Of a stretch of 64,000 nt of DNA, positions 1-11,100 are shown one piece after another. Under the pieces are notes generated by a model, which did not search any database, was not told the DNA's origin, and saw only the letters and a program-made list of their open reading frames with translations. Where the stretch lies: positions 3,596,001 to 3,660,000 of the forward strand of contig OV884015.1 of the NCBI GenBank assembly GCA_930367205.1. Reading direction: 5' to 3'. This DNA comes from Acanthosoma haemorrhoidale (Eukaryota; Arthropoda; Insecta; Hemiptera; Acanthosomatidae). The translations under genes and the position numbers were made by a program. Position 1 is the first letter of the stretch. Every line of letters starts with the position of its first letter.

Positions 1-342
1 TGCGCCAACAAAGCGTTGGAAATGCTCATTCGAACACGTTTTTGGCAAACGCGGCACCCAACGCGCGGACAGCTTTCTCATCTCTAAATGTTGATTTAAT
101 ATTTGACAAACACGTTCTTTTGACATGTTCATAACCTCTGCTATCTCTCTCACTTTAATTCGGCGGTCGTCTAGCACCATTTGGTGAACTTTGGCGATGT
201 TTTCGTCGGTAGTTGCAGTTTTTGGACGTCCCGAACGTTCATCGCCTCCCAAGCTCTTACGACCATTGATTTGCGTAGGCGTATTGCCATTCAAAAACAA
301 ATATTTAATGACAGCTCGATACTCGATTTTTACCATTTTCAT
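1..342 (-). pseudogene. mariner transposase N-terminal fragment with internal deletion
   Basis: The frame opens at ATG 342-340 (a second ATG lies at 336-334) and stays open to the window edge, about 113 codons. Family-typical blocks are visible in order: VIKYLFLNGNTP near the start, then GDERSGRPKTATTDENI, then DDRRIKVREIAEVMNMSKER, and ARWVPRL near the edge. These form the helix-turn-helix DNA-binding part of mariner transposases. Intact relatives carry roughly 35-40 more residues, including a YG..PSY-like stretch, between the first helix and the GRP linker. Here they are missing. After ARWVPRL the sequence no longer resembles the usual LLT.DQK motif. An overlapping + strand frame at 181-453 is only its antisense shadow. 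Confidence 0.85.
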
Positions 343-514
343 AAAAACACTCACATCGACTCACTCAAACGAATGTTACACAACAACTGCGCGTCCAAAA
401 TGGCTGAAACTTTGGAGAGTAACTGTCAACAGATGAACAAAGAAATTCACTAGCTTTTATTTACGACCGCTCCTATCTTCATGTTGAGGTCGGAAACTTT
501 TCAGGCCACCATCG
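1..514 (-). mobile_element. mariner-family element, truncated, with one TIR
   Basis: The minus strand carries the 5' part of a mariner transposon cut by the left window edge. The outer end is a candidate terminal inverted repeat at 486-514, reading CGATGGTGGCCTGAAAAGTT inward from a TA at 515-516. This has the general form of mariner/Himar TIRs. About 140 bp inside it the transposase reading frame begins. The partner TIR and the C-terminal DDD catalytic half would lie left of position 1, so completeness cannot be judged. The internal deletion in the transposase suggests a non-autonomous relic. Confidence 0.8.
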
Positions 515-1266
515 TAAGCCAATACAATTTAAATTCTGTTAAAAAAGAAAAAATTGTTTTGTATATTTTTTTGCGGAGAAATTTTTATTTTAATTTATGA
601 GCCTTATTACAAATGTAATAGCTGGTGCACGTTGCGACTTTTTTGTCGGGTAGTTACATGAAACATACCTGTTTCGTCTATTATCTATATATGTTTGCAT
701 TTCGAATTAATCAACTGTTATAAATATCAATATCTGTACCCATCTCATTTTTGTTCTCCCAACTTAATGTTCAACTCATTCATAGCATAATCGATTATCA
801 GACGACTAGAGGAGGCTGCGAGAGCGTCGGGGTGCGTACATTACAGCGCTGAGGATGAACGCCTGGCCAGATATATCGATAGTTTCCAGACTCAAACCCA
901 GACCAAGACATTCAATTTTATTATTTACTGTTTTCCGGACTTTTCCTTCTTAGGTTAGGTAGTTACAATTTGCGGTTGCCAATTCAAAATAGATTAAACT
1001 CGCGACATTTCTCCCTCTTTAAGAAAACTTACCTACCAGCGGTTAATTTTTATATAAGATATCTTAAGTCGGAATTTATTCGTCCGGACTAAAATATTTT
1101 GGCAAACAAAACCATCAGAAATATAGCGTAAGCAATAAAAATGTAGGGAATTTCATATTTTTGTTTTAATTACTATAATATATTTATATATCATTTTCAA
1201 GTATATTTCAACCTTTTCCAAATCAAATTTAACTCCATGCATCTCTATTGTAACCCATTGTATATA
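515..1266. other. AT-rich spacer, possible 5' region of the SV2-like gene
   Basis: No reading frame of note is present. A moderately GC-richer patch at about 785-880 contains ATCAGACGACTAG, which resembles an arthropod initiator, followed by a potential splice donor (GG|GTGCGT, near 831). This could be an untranslated first exon of the SV2-like gene downstream. That is inference from position and weak motifs only. Confidence 0.2.
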
Positions 1267-1710
1267 CTGTTGAATGGGTCAAGTTGGGGGTGGGGGTGGT
1301 GAGGGGCAGAATTCACAGGGAGAAATGATCGGATATTGTTTTTTTTTTCCAAAACTTCCATTAGCACAAATATAATACATAACACCAAACTAGCCTAAAT
1401 TAATTTTCGAAAAGCAGTTTGTTTCTAACAAGATTATAATTTTTGGAAAAAAAAAAAAACTAACAACCCCCGCAACTTGAAATGTTGTTTAAGTTCAATT
1501 TGCATTTTAATTTTTTCCTTAATTTGTTTCAAAATTGATAATAGCTGATTATAAGACGATAAATAAGATAATAAGAGAAAACAATAATTTACGTTAGGTT
1601 CCTGTTGTAAGTAATATTTGCGCTGTCAAAAGTTTTGAAAAGAAACAAAAATATTCCCATCATTTCTACTGGTGAAGAATTCTGGGCCCTCAACTTCACC
1701 CATTCAACAG
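1267..1710. mobile_element. MITE with TA target duplication (444 bp)
   Basis: The left end reads CTGTTGAATGGGTCAAGTTG and the reverse complement of the right end reads CTGTTGAATGGGTGAAGTTG, a near-perfect terminal inverted repeat. It continues with lower similarity to a shared CAGAATTC. Each end is bordered by TA (1265-1266 and 1711-1712), the duplication made by Tc1/mariner transposases. Internally a T-run followed by CCAAAA (1340-1360) faces a TTTTGGAAAA run (about 1439-1458), adding further pairing. There is no coding capacity, so this is a non-autonomous element. Confidence 0.82.
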
Positions 1711-2164
1711 TACGTTAATTTTCCGAATTAATTTTCTAAATGCAATAGAAACGGTTAAAATTAAAATAAAATGGTTTACAATAAAGTTGGAAGAAGGTAC
1801 AAATGATTTGGGGACGAAGATAATTTCATATTTGTCCATTGCTTTATATTATAGCTATGTGGGAAATATTAGGATTTTGAGTGTGAAATTGAGAAAGGTT
1901 AAAGATCCACGACCGAGTTTTTTTTCAAGTTTAATTTTTTTTTCTATACTTCTCGCTATTTTATTTAAAACGTATCAGCAAAGCCCGAGGTTCACGTCCC
2001 GCCTTGGAAGGTTTATTTATTTCACCGTGAACTTACCTTTACTTAGGTGTCGACAAGACCTAGTTTCTCACACTCAAAGGGCTAAAGTCAACATTACATT
2101 TATAATTTAACTGTTTCTTTTTACTTAATTATATTAAATTGTTGGTTTATAATATTATTTTCAG

Positions 2165-5100
2165 CAGGGAAATGTCAGTCACCTTGCAAACTGACGGACT
2201 TCTCTTCAATACAGGGTAAAAATGCAGACTTCGAGGAAGCCATAGACTTGGCAGGTAAGTACACAGCGACTTGTGATAGTCATTGAACAATCACAAATAC
2301 ATATTATACATTTTGTGAATTGTAGCCTATTGAAATTTCTCATTTATAAATTTCTTATTTATAATGTGTATCATTATACTTGTTTATTCCATTATATAAT
2401 TTTTATAAAATAACAATACCTCTATATAATGTAGCGATGCTACAGGAAATACAAAAATGATTCGTAAATAGATTCACCTGAGGATCTATAATTGTATATA
2501 ATTATCTGTAAATTTAAAGGGGCTCTGAATAGAGGGAAAAAAAAATGTAGTTTTCGAATCGCATATAAAGGAAATATATAATACCTATGGGAATCTTCAT
2601 GCTATTTTATCGAAAATGTTTACTTGAATATTGCCCAATCGGTGAACTGCCCAATCGGTGAACTGCCCAATCGGTGAACTGCCCAAATTAATTAAACTAC
2701 ACGAAACCATGGCGTTGATGTACCAGTGGTTATACCTCAAAATAAAACCAGCATGTAAACTAAATTACATACAAATAGGAGCTCGAATATTAATAATTAA
2801 GATTATAATATAACCTAAAAATAAGATATAATTAAGTTCATACATAAATAAGCATAAAAGCTATAGTTAAAATAGGGAAATAAACCTGTCAATTTTCAAT
2901 AAAAGTTTGATTAAAAATAAATAAGAATTAAATTATTGTTTTATATAAAGATTTTTATGAAAAATATTCACTTTTTTTTTGTCTGTGGACATGAGAGCGG
3001 AGGCTGTTTTAGGTGACTGGTTTTTTTGAATTTAATGCATAGATGTATTTTCTTACTTTCCGTCATTGTCTTTTGAACAATACATATACGTATGTATATA
3101 CACGTAATGTTTTTTGTGTAGTTTAGTAGTATAGTTTATTAAACAGTCTTTGGTGAAGTTTATTCAATGAGTCGCTGGCTAACTGCTAAAGTGGCCGACA
3201 GCAGCAGCAGCGGTAGAGGACATGCGAAAGTTGCTAAACATTGCTAAGAAGAAGAGCTAATTGTACTAATAGATAGCACTATGACACAGTATTGCCATAC
3301 CTAGCATCTCAACCACCTCACTTCATTTATTCATCATCACTAAATAATTTTACTAATTGCTTCTTTGAGAGCAACATGCGCGATATTATAGTCCAAAAAC
3401 TGGCCTTGATCATTCTGAGCCATGAATTTAAATATAAGTGAATTAATTGTTAATTATCGCTTTAGTTTCATGAAAGCCAGATTGATTAGGAAAAACAAAA
3501 CAAACCTTATCAACAACTTCGGTAAATATTACCACCCAACGTTCAACTCTAACTAATCCATAACCCACAGTAGCCTGTACGTTGTATGGATATCTCTTAT
3601 GAATAACTCCACTGTTTTAGACCAAATTAGAAAAACCTCAACAATAATTTTGCTTAAAAACCAATAAGATATTATTACATATTATCACCACAGCTGACCG
3701 GGTGTGTCCCACACACATTATGTTGTTTACAGTTGAGAATAGCGGACCTTATTTACAATGTGACTTTATATAAACATTCCATTTCAGCTGAATTACAATT
3801 GTTTACTTCTTTTAATGGTCCCGGATAAAAGAAACATATACATTTTTGTACTATGTGTTTATAAAATTACTTTCAAATTCAACTTATATTGGCAAATGTA
3901 AAAAGTCAATATACAGGTGGCATACAATTAATATTTTAATTCTATATTCTATATCGACAGGTTACGGTAAGTTCCATTACTTCCTGCTGATAGTATGTGG
4001 GTTCGTGAGCACCAGCGAGGAGATGGACGTCATTTCCATGTCGTTCTTACTTCCGTCGGCCCAATGCGACCTCGAGCTCAGCACCTACAGCAAAGGATGG
4101 CTCAACAGCATCATCTTCATAGGTAACCCATCATTCATCATTCATAGCTTATTTTCCTTATTTTATTCATTTTGATGAGTAGATCCCTGACTAGCCACTA
4201 GTTTAACCTTGCGAGCGGGCGGTTTGACATAGTGTAGGAGTTGTTGAAGGATTGCATTCGGATCTGAGAATCCCGCCGGAGATGTTTCCAAAGCACAACA
4301 AGGAAAGGGGATAAGGTTGTCCTAGAAACACCATGACAAAAGTGGTAAGAAGTCATGAAACGAAAACTCCCACACAATGTCCCATGCGCTATGAGGACTA
4401 AATCGAGTCATAAAGGACTCCTTAATATACCGGGTTCGTTACATTAAGTAATGCCCCCTGAGTATTGGGAAAAGACAATCCATTACAATTATTTCCTACA
4501 TACATTTGTCTTTCTGGGTCATAGTTGGTCCAGCTACACCAATCGAGGGTTGGTTGGAGTTAGTAGTGAAGTTGAAGTATACCCATGGATACGTGCTATA
4601 ACTAACTACAAAATAACGAGACTGTGGTTCCGATTTGTAAACAAAGCAGCCAGAACTGGATAGGTTATCGTAGCCTTGAACCTTTAAGGCAAGCAGCAAC
4701 ACTTTATGATTTTTAATTGATTGTAAACCAACATTTAGTTTAGTTGTGATTTTCTGTGGAGTGCCGAAAAATGTTAAAAGTTGAGCTACGTACAAATTTG
4801 AAAGTTTGATTAAAATTCCTCAAAACACCAACAGACTACGATCTTGAAACAGAAATAAAGACAATACACAGGAAACAATAACTCATACAGAATGAAAGAA
4901 ATTCAAAGCAATGCTTATTGTTGTATTTAGATCAAAAGAGTACAATTATCATAAATTATCGGGGAAGGCACAATAATGGGAAGGCCACTATCATTACAAG
5001 GAAGTTTTGAAAAAACTGATAGAAAGAGGGAATAAAATAATGTTCTCATTTTTCACCAGGAAAGTAACTTTTTGTAAAGCAGTTTTTTTTATCAACAATC

Positions 5101-8100
5101 ACATTAACATATTTACCACCTTGCGACTTTTATATTATTCCAAAAGTTTAAATATTGCTTAAAGCGGCACGCTTTGAATCATTTGCTGCTCTAAACAAGA
5201 GAACAGCAGAAATTGATTTGCTTCGTGCGTTGTACTAGTCGAAAATAAGACTACAGTGCTGTATTAGTGGTAATGATGTACATCATATTGAAAAGGACAA
5301 ATATGACATCTCTACTACCAATAAATAAGTATGAGTTCAAAATTTTTCTTTCTCAAAATAGTTTTAAAATTTATTTATAATTATACTATCTATTGTGCCT
5401 TACGAATAAATAGAAGTTACCCTCTTCACGGACCAGAAAACACCTTCCTCCACATTTTATCAATAAATCTTCGGCGTCAGTTTAGAGAGAGGGGAGTAGT
5501 TCACGATCCTGACACTGCCGGAGCTGACTAGAGGCGCGGGCGTAGTAGCCCCGTGATTGGCCGAAATAAAACCCTCTCTTATTCGCTATAGGCAGGAATG
5601 ACCTGCCTGGCACTTGAAGTGAACACTGTTCTCTTGCTCTCTCTCTGCACTGGCTGCTCTACTCGAACCATGGCTTTCTTATTGAACTACCTCTGCACCT
5701 CTCTTTCCTAACCTTGCTAGCTTTAGTTCGGCGTTGTCATACTCCACACCTTCCAAGTGGGATTCTCTAGCCGCGTCTCGCTAAAACTAGCACATCCTTG
5801 GAAGGGATTACTTCCATCCAGGCGACGATCTCTGGGGCCCTACAAATGCACCTAGTAGCGTCTCTCCCAGGGATCCAGTCTTCCTCTGTACGGTTCACAG
5901 TCGCTTTTGGGATTCGGGCGGTTTTCACCTACCTCAGATAACGAGTGTTAAAACTCTTGGTTATTCCAAGACCACGTAAATTACCAATAAGACTTAGTGT
6001 GTACCTCTTCTCCTGAACAGAGTGCACTGTCGGGGCACACTTTCTAAGATCTCTTGGAGTCAGATTAGGCCTCCACCAAAGGACCAAACCACAGGTTTAT
6101 TCTTTTATTTCTTTCTTGGCGCTCGCCGGGCAGTTGCCGAATTGACGAAACCTTCCCCCAGCGGGCGCCCCCCCTCCAAAGCGGCAATCCTTGTAATTCA
6201 ACCGAAGCCTTTGTTGTAACTGTGTTAAATCCAAGCCTTGCATGTACTTAATTTAGTTTACTAAGTGCATTACCATTGTGTATCATTTTAGTTTTAGTTT
6301 TATTTGGTATAAATTGGTAGTTTACTGTTTATTTATTTTGTTTATCTTACGCCCTTTATATTTCTTTGTTCAGTTAGTTCATTTTGTGCCGTAGAACCCA
6401 TAGTTGTATTTGAGTTACAACTTGAAAGATTTAATTCTCTGTGGATAACTCAGCGTAAATAACTTATATATTATTTTATCGTTATTGTCTTTAGGAATGA
6501 TGCTGGGAGCCTACTTCTGGGGATCTATCGCAGATTCGGTTGGTAGGCGGAAGGTGCTCATCGTGATATCGTTCATGAACGCGGTGTGCATCGTGATATC
6601 CAGCCTCAGCCAGTCCTACTGGCTATTCATGCTCCTCCGGTTTCTCAACGGAGCGACGTAAGTAAAAGCTGCTTTAATAATCTTCTCATTGCTATACTTG
6701 ATACTTCACTTTTTCTTAAATGCTATATTTATCACAACCATTGAGTACCTTATAGTTAATCATCCCTGCGATAGACGTGGTGAAAAGTAATTAAATTATA
6801 AAGTTGATATTCTGTGTTTTAATAACAACTCTAAATATAAATTTTTATAATTAATAATCCTTTTCACGATAAACATAGTTCTTTTTAATTATTTCAGGCT
6901 CGGAGGGAGCGGACCAGTTGTATGGTCTTATTTCGCCGAATTCCAACCGAAGAAGAAAAGAGGATCGATGTTGAGCTTTATGGCTGCCTTTTGGACTTTA
7001 GGCAATTTGTTTGTGGCAAGTACGTCCTTCTGTAAATGTTACAGACATTTATTGCATCACCTTTTCGCAATGTACTTTAATATAATTATTAAAAAAAAAA
7101 CTATAATTATAGATTATAAAATAACTGTCATTAATTCAGCAATTAGGTTTCATCCTACCATGATAAGTGGGCTGTTAATCAACCATGATATAATCGACTT
7201 TTGCAATCGGCATCTTGAACTTTGAACCTAACCCTCACGAACGACGATTGCTTACCGTAATTTAGTTTTCGATTGATTGGCCATAAAAACGAATCTCCTG
7301 TATCTCTATGGTTACTTAGATTTAGGCAATTACTCTTCCACTGTTAATCCTAGTTCACGAGAACAGAAAGGAGATTTTCACATTAATATATGCCACATCA
7401 ATGTATTTACTCGTTTGTTAATTAATATTTCATCCCTTCAAAAAAAGTGAAAACATGACACCCAAGGATTATCTATTAATTCCAACGCAAACATTCTATC
7501 TGGGTATAAATAACTTAATATCGTAGAATTATGATTATTTAATCATAATATTCTGAATGCCTGCTAGATTAAAAAAAAAATCTGCTATAATCTAGTCAGC
7601 TGTCGGAGAGACCATTTAGGGGGGTTATTTTAAAAACTTATTTTCGGATTTTTATTTTTTGTAGAATTTCGGGGAGCGAGCCTATACCAATTGTTTATTC
7701 GGGATCTAGCGGGCATCCCCATCGTCTCTGTGCCTTCGTTGTGAGCGTACTCGACAACTAACTACAAAGACCGGGTTCGATTCAAGAGGCATTGATCAAG
7801 TCGGAGTTGAGTCAGCTCCGTGAGGGAAAATGAGTAGCGAATCCGGTCTAGAAGATGATGATGAGGATGGAGAGGAAATAGCGTAACGCTGGCCTCACTA
7901 TCTCCTCAGCTCCATCTAGCAGCCCACAGCAGGTTCCATATATGGAATTATTTCGCCATGATTATTTATTCTTCCATCGTTGCCAAATAATATATTCCGA
8001 GAATAAGTGATTCTTTCGAATTAGGGAATAAATAAAATAAAGATAGCATTGCATTGCAGGCCTGGCGTGGAGCATCATCCCCAACAAGATGCAGATCTCC

Positions 8101-11100
8101 TTCCCTGGGTTCATCTTTAACTCTTGGAGGGTGTTCCTGATGATCTGTTCCCTGCCCAGCTTCGTGGTAGCGGGCCTGCTGTACTTCCTGCCAGAGAGTC
8201 CCAAGTTCCTCATATCTTCGGGCAGGTCGGAAGAGGCCCTCAAGGTATTCCAGCACATCTACGCAAAGAATACCGGCAACAAAGAGGAGGACTATCCTGT
8301 GAGTACCACCTTTGGTATTTTACTAATTTTTGTTTTGTGGGGAAGAAAAGTTGTTCACAGTGAATATTTTCATCTATGTTTTAGGTTTTAAGCTTGGAAA
8401 AGATAGACTTGGGACCAGAACCTGAAAACGGCCTGAGCAAAGAAGACCAACCGATAAGACTAATGCTGAAAGAGATTTTAGCCCACACGAAGAATTTGTT
8501 CAAACCTCCCATATTGCGTTTCACCATCATATCTGTAACCATCAACTTCACATTCCATATAGGGTATATATACATAAATAAAAACACAATAAATTAATTA
8601 CTTTTGTTTATAAATGGTTAATAACTTGTAAACGACCTAATGAAACGTCTTTTGATAATATGAGTAATGATAACATAAGTTTGAGAAGGTAACTTCTTGA
8701 GGACATGATGAATCAGGTCATACCCTCCAATGCAGAGTGTGAAATTTTGTTCACATACAGCTCTATTTATTGATAGGACGTTGTGTAACTGCAAACGCCC
8801 TGGTTTGTTATAACCTGAACAGTCTTGCCATTACAAAATAGTTACGATTGTAAACATTCAATTTTTGAGGAGGGTCACCCCACGTTATCCTCCCCCCTCC
8901 TAGGAAGAGGTCTAGTCTGAAGTTTATGGTTCCTGGATCACAAATGCCAGTTTCAATAGAACTTTGGAAACTGCTGTAGATTATTTAATATGAGTACATC
9001 AAATGTTTGGGGTACATTTTTTACAACTTTGTAAGTACCAGTATTTCATGTTTGGACAGCTGGTCGTACCCCATAAAATCTTATTTAAACGTGAGAAGTG
9101 GAATCTAAATCCTTACGTACAAGTGGCTTCTGGAATGAGTGACAGAATGATACACCGTCAAAGATTCTTTGATAGAAAAGAGGACAAAATGAAAAGTATT
9201 ATTTGATTGATTTGAATATGCAGTGGTCTAAGGGCAAGTTTATTTTTGATATTATATTCGAGTGACCTCTCATCTTCCAGTCAGTCCTTTAGTCTATCAT
9301 GGAACCTATATATATATATATACTTAATTGTCCTTTTGCAGGTATTACGGCTTAATGATGTGGTTCCCAGAACTGTTCAACCGGTTCGACGAATACGCGC
9401 GGTCCCACGGAGGTCTGGAAGAGGCTTCTGTCTGTGAGGTGACTTATTTCGTCGTCAATTCCGGTTCCCAGGCGGAGAACAACATCTGCGACGACAGGAT
9501 CGAGAGTGGAGTCTTCCTTGAGTCGTTCATCACGGTAGCCGCAGCTGTACCCAGCAATATCCTCGCCGTCCTGGGCATGGACTCTCTCGGCAGGAAGTTC
9601 TTCCTAGGTTGGTATCTTCCTGCCAGTCAATGGTCCGTTCTTCTAGGCGTGAAGTAAATCACCCGTCCATCCGTTCACTTTTAAACACTCCAACCTTGCT
9701 GTTTTAAAAATGAAAAATGCGTTAAGTATCCTATGAATGCGCATAATGTATAACACAGGCGTAGTTAAGTATGATTGCAGATTCGGGTTGAATTGAAATA
9801 ATTAGATTAGCTTGAAAAGTAGAAACCATTAATTGGGCGGTATGCCCAGAGAATAAGTAGGTAAGTCTAAAAACATATCCCTGCAGATTATGTCTTTGAT
9901 AAAAAGTCACTAGAGGACCTAATCCACTCAAAACCAATAATACCAAAATATTTGAGGTTTCAAAGTTGATGGCGTCTGTACACTTATCTTGTGTTCAGGG
10001 GAATTCGAATCAGCCAACTGTTCCCTCCAGCAACATCCTTCCTTGTCTAGTCGGGAAAATAACCTCACACAGAGGCGTTTATAAGCATAAATGCCCATCA
10101 TTGTCTAAAAATTGGTTAGCACCAAAATGAGCCTAAAATAAAAAGCATTTTTCCAAAATTAAAACACTTACTAGCTCTGGTAGTGATATACGTCGATGTA
10201 TTTAAAACATAGCCAAATCAAATAACACAATTTCACCATTAAACCTTAGACAATTGCGTTATTCATGATGAAATTAATTGTAATCGCATGATGGGGGAAT
10301 CTGCAAAAGCAAATATAGCGAATAGATTGTACAAATGGGCAATCCTTATTTTACTATAGCGATCGCAAACATGTACCAGTATAAAGGTAATTATAAACTT
10401 AACCCTTCACGATCTTCATCGTCCTATTTTAGGCGGACAAGATTGGTTGCCCCAGGCTGATAGAACAGCTTGCTTGACCTCAAGGTTTATAAAATATTCA
10501 TACCGCGTGAACGATTAAGAATCAATATGAAATACATAGTAAAACAAACACCATACTTCTACCTCTGTCCTTTACGGAAAACAAATGACGCATTCATGAT
10601 TAGCGACATATCCATCTATATGGACTGTTTATTACGGGCTAGCCATAAATGTTAAGAAGTTGCCGATTGAATATTTCTGAAAAGCGTAATGGCTGACAAT
10701 GATTGTCCCTGTTGTTTCAGTGTTCAGCACGGTGACATCTGGTATCTGCGCCATTTGCATGTTTTTCGTCTACAATAAGACGCAGAACCTCGTCGTCTCG
10801 GCAATCTTCAGCGGAGTGATCAGCTGTGGAAACGCTGCCTTGGACTGCCTAATAACGGAAATATTTCCAACAAACCTCAGGTACCTATCAGAACTTTTCT
10901 ATTGTTATATACGATACATAAATGTAAACCTGTAAATTATATCTCAATTTTCAGAGCGACAGGTGTGGCTGTCTCGATGGTTGCTGCACGACTTGGTGGG
11001 ATAGTCGGTAATATAGTCATTGCCACTTTGATCGACATGTACTGCCCTGCCCCGAACTTCATCGTCGCTGCACTATTAATTGGTAACTTCTATAACTTAA

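Noticed and set aside
181..453. Open frames of 90 and 81 codons on the + strand
   Set aside because: They are antisense to the mariner transposase fragment, which is clearly coding on the minus strand.
2172..2219. ATG in the first visible SV2-like exon
   Set aside because: It is in a different frame from the transporter and stops after 15 codons, so it cannot be the start of this protein.
3167..3247. Short + strand frame beginning MSRWLTAK as a possible start exon of the SV2-like gene
   Set aside because: It lies after the exon 2165-2254, which joins in phase to 3961 and supplies the conserved pre-TM1 segment. The frame ends in a stop and has no usable donor.
4496..4795. Overlapping frames of 70 (+) and 99 (-) codons in an SV2-like intron
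   Set aside because: No domain or family resemblance. Composition and context suggest a transposon remnant, but no ends or motifs supported a call.
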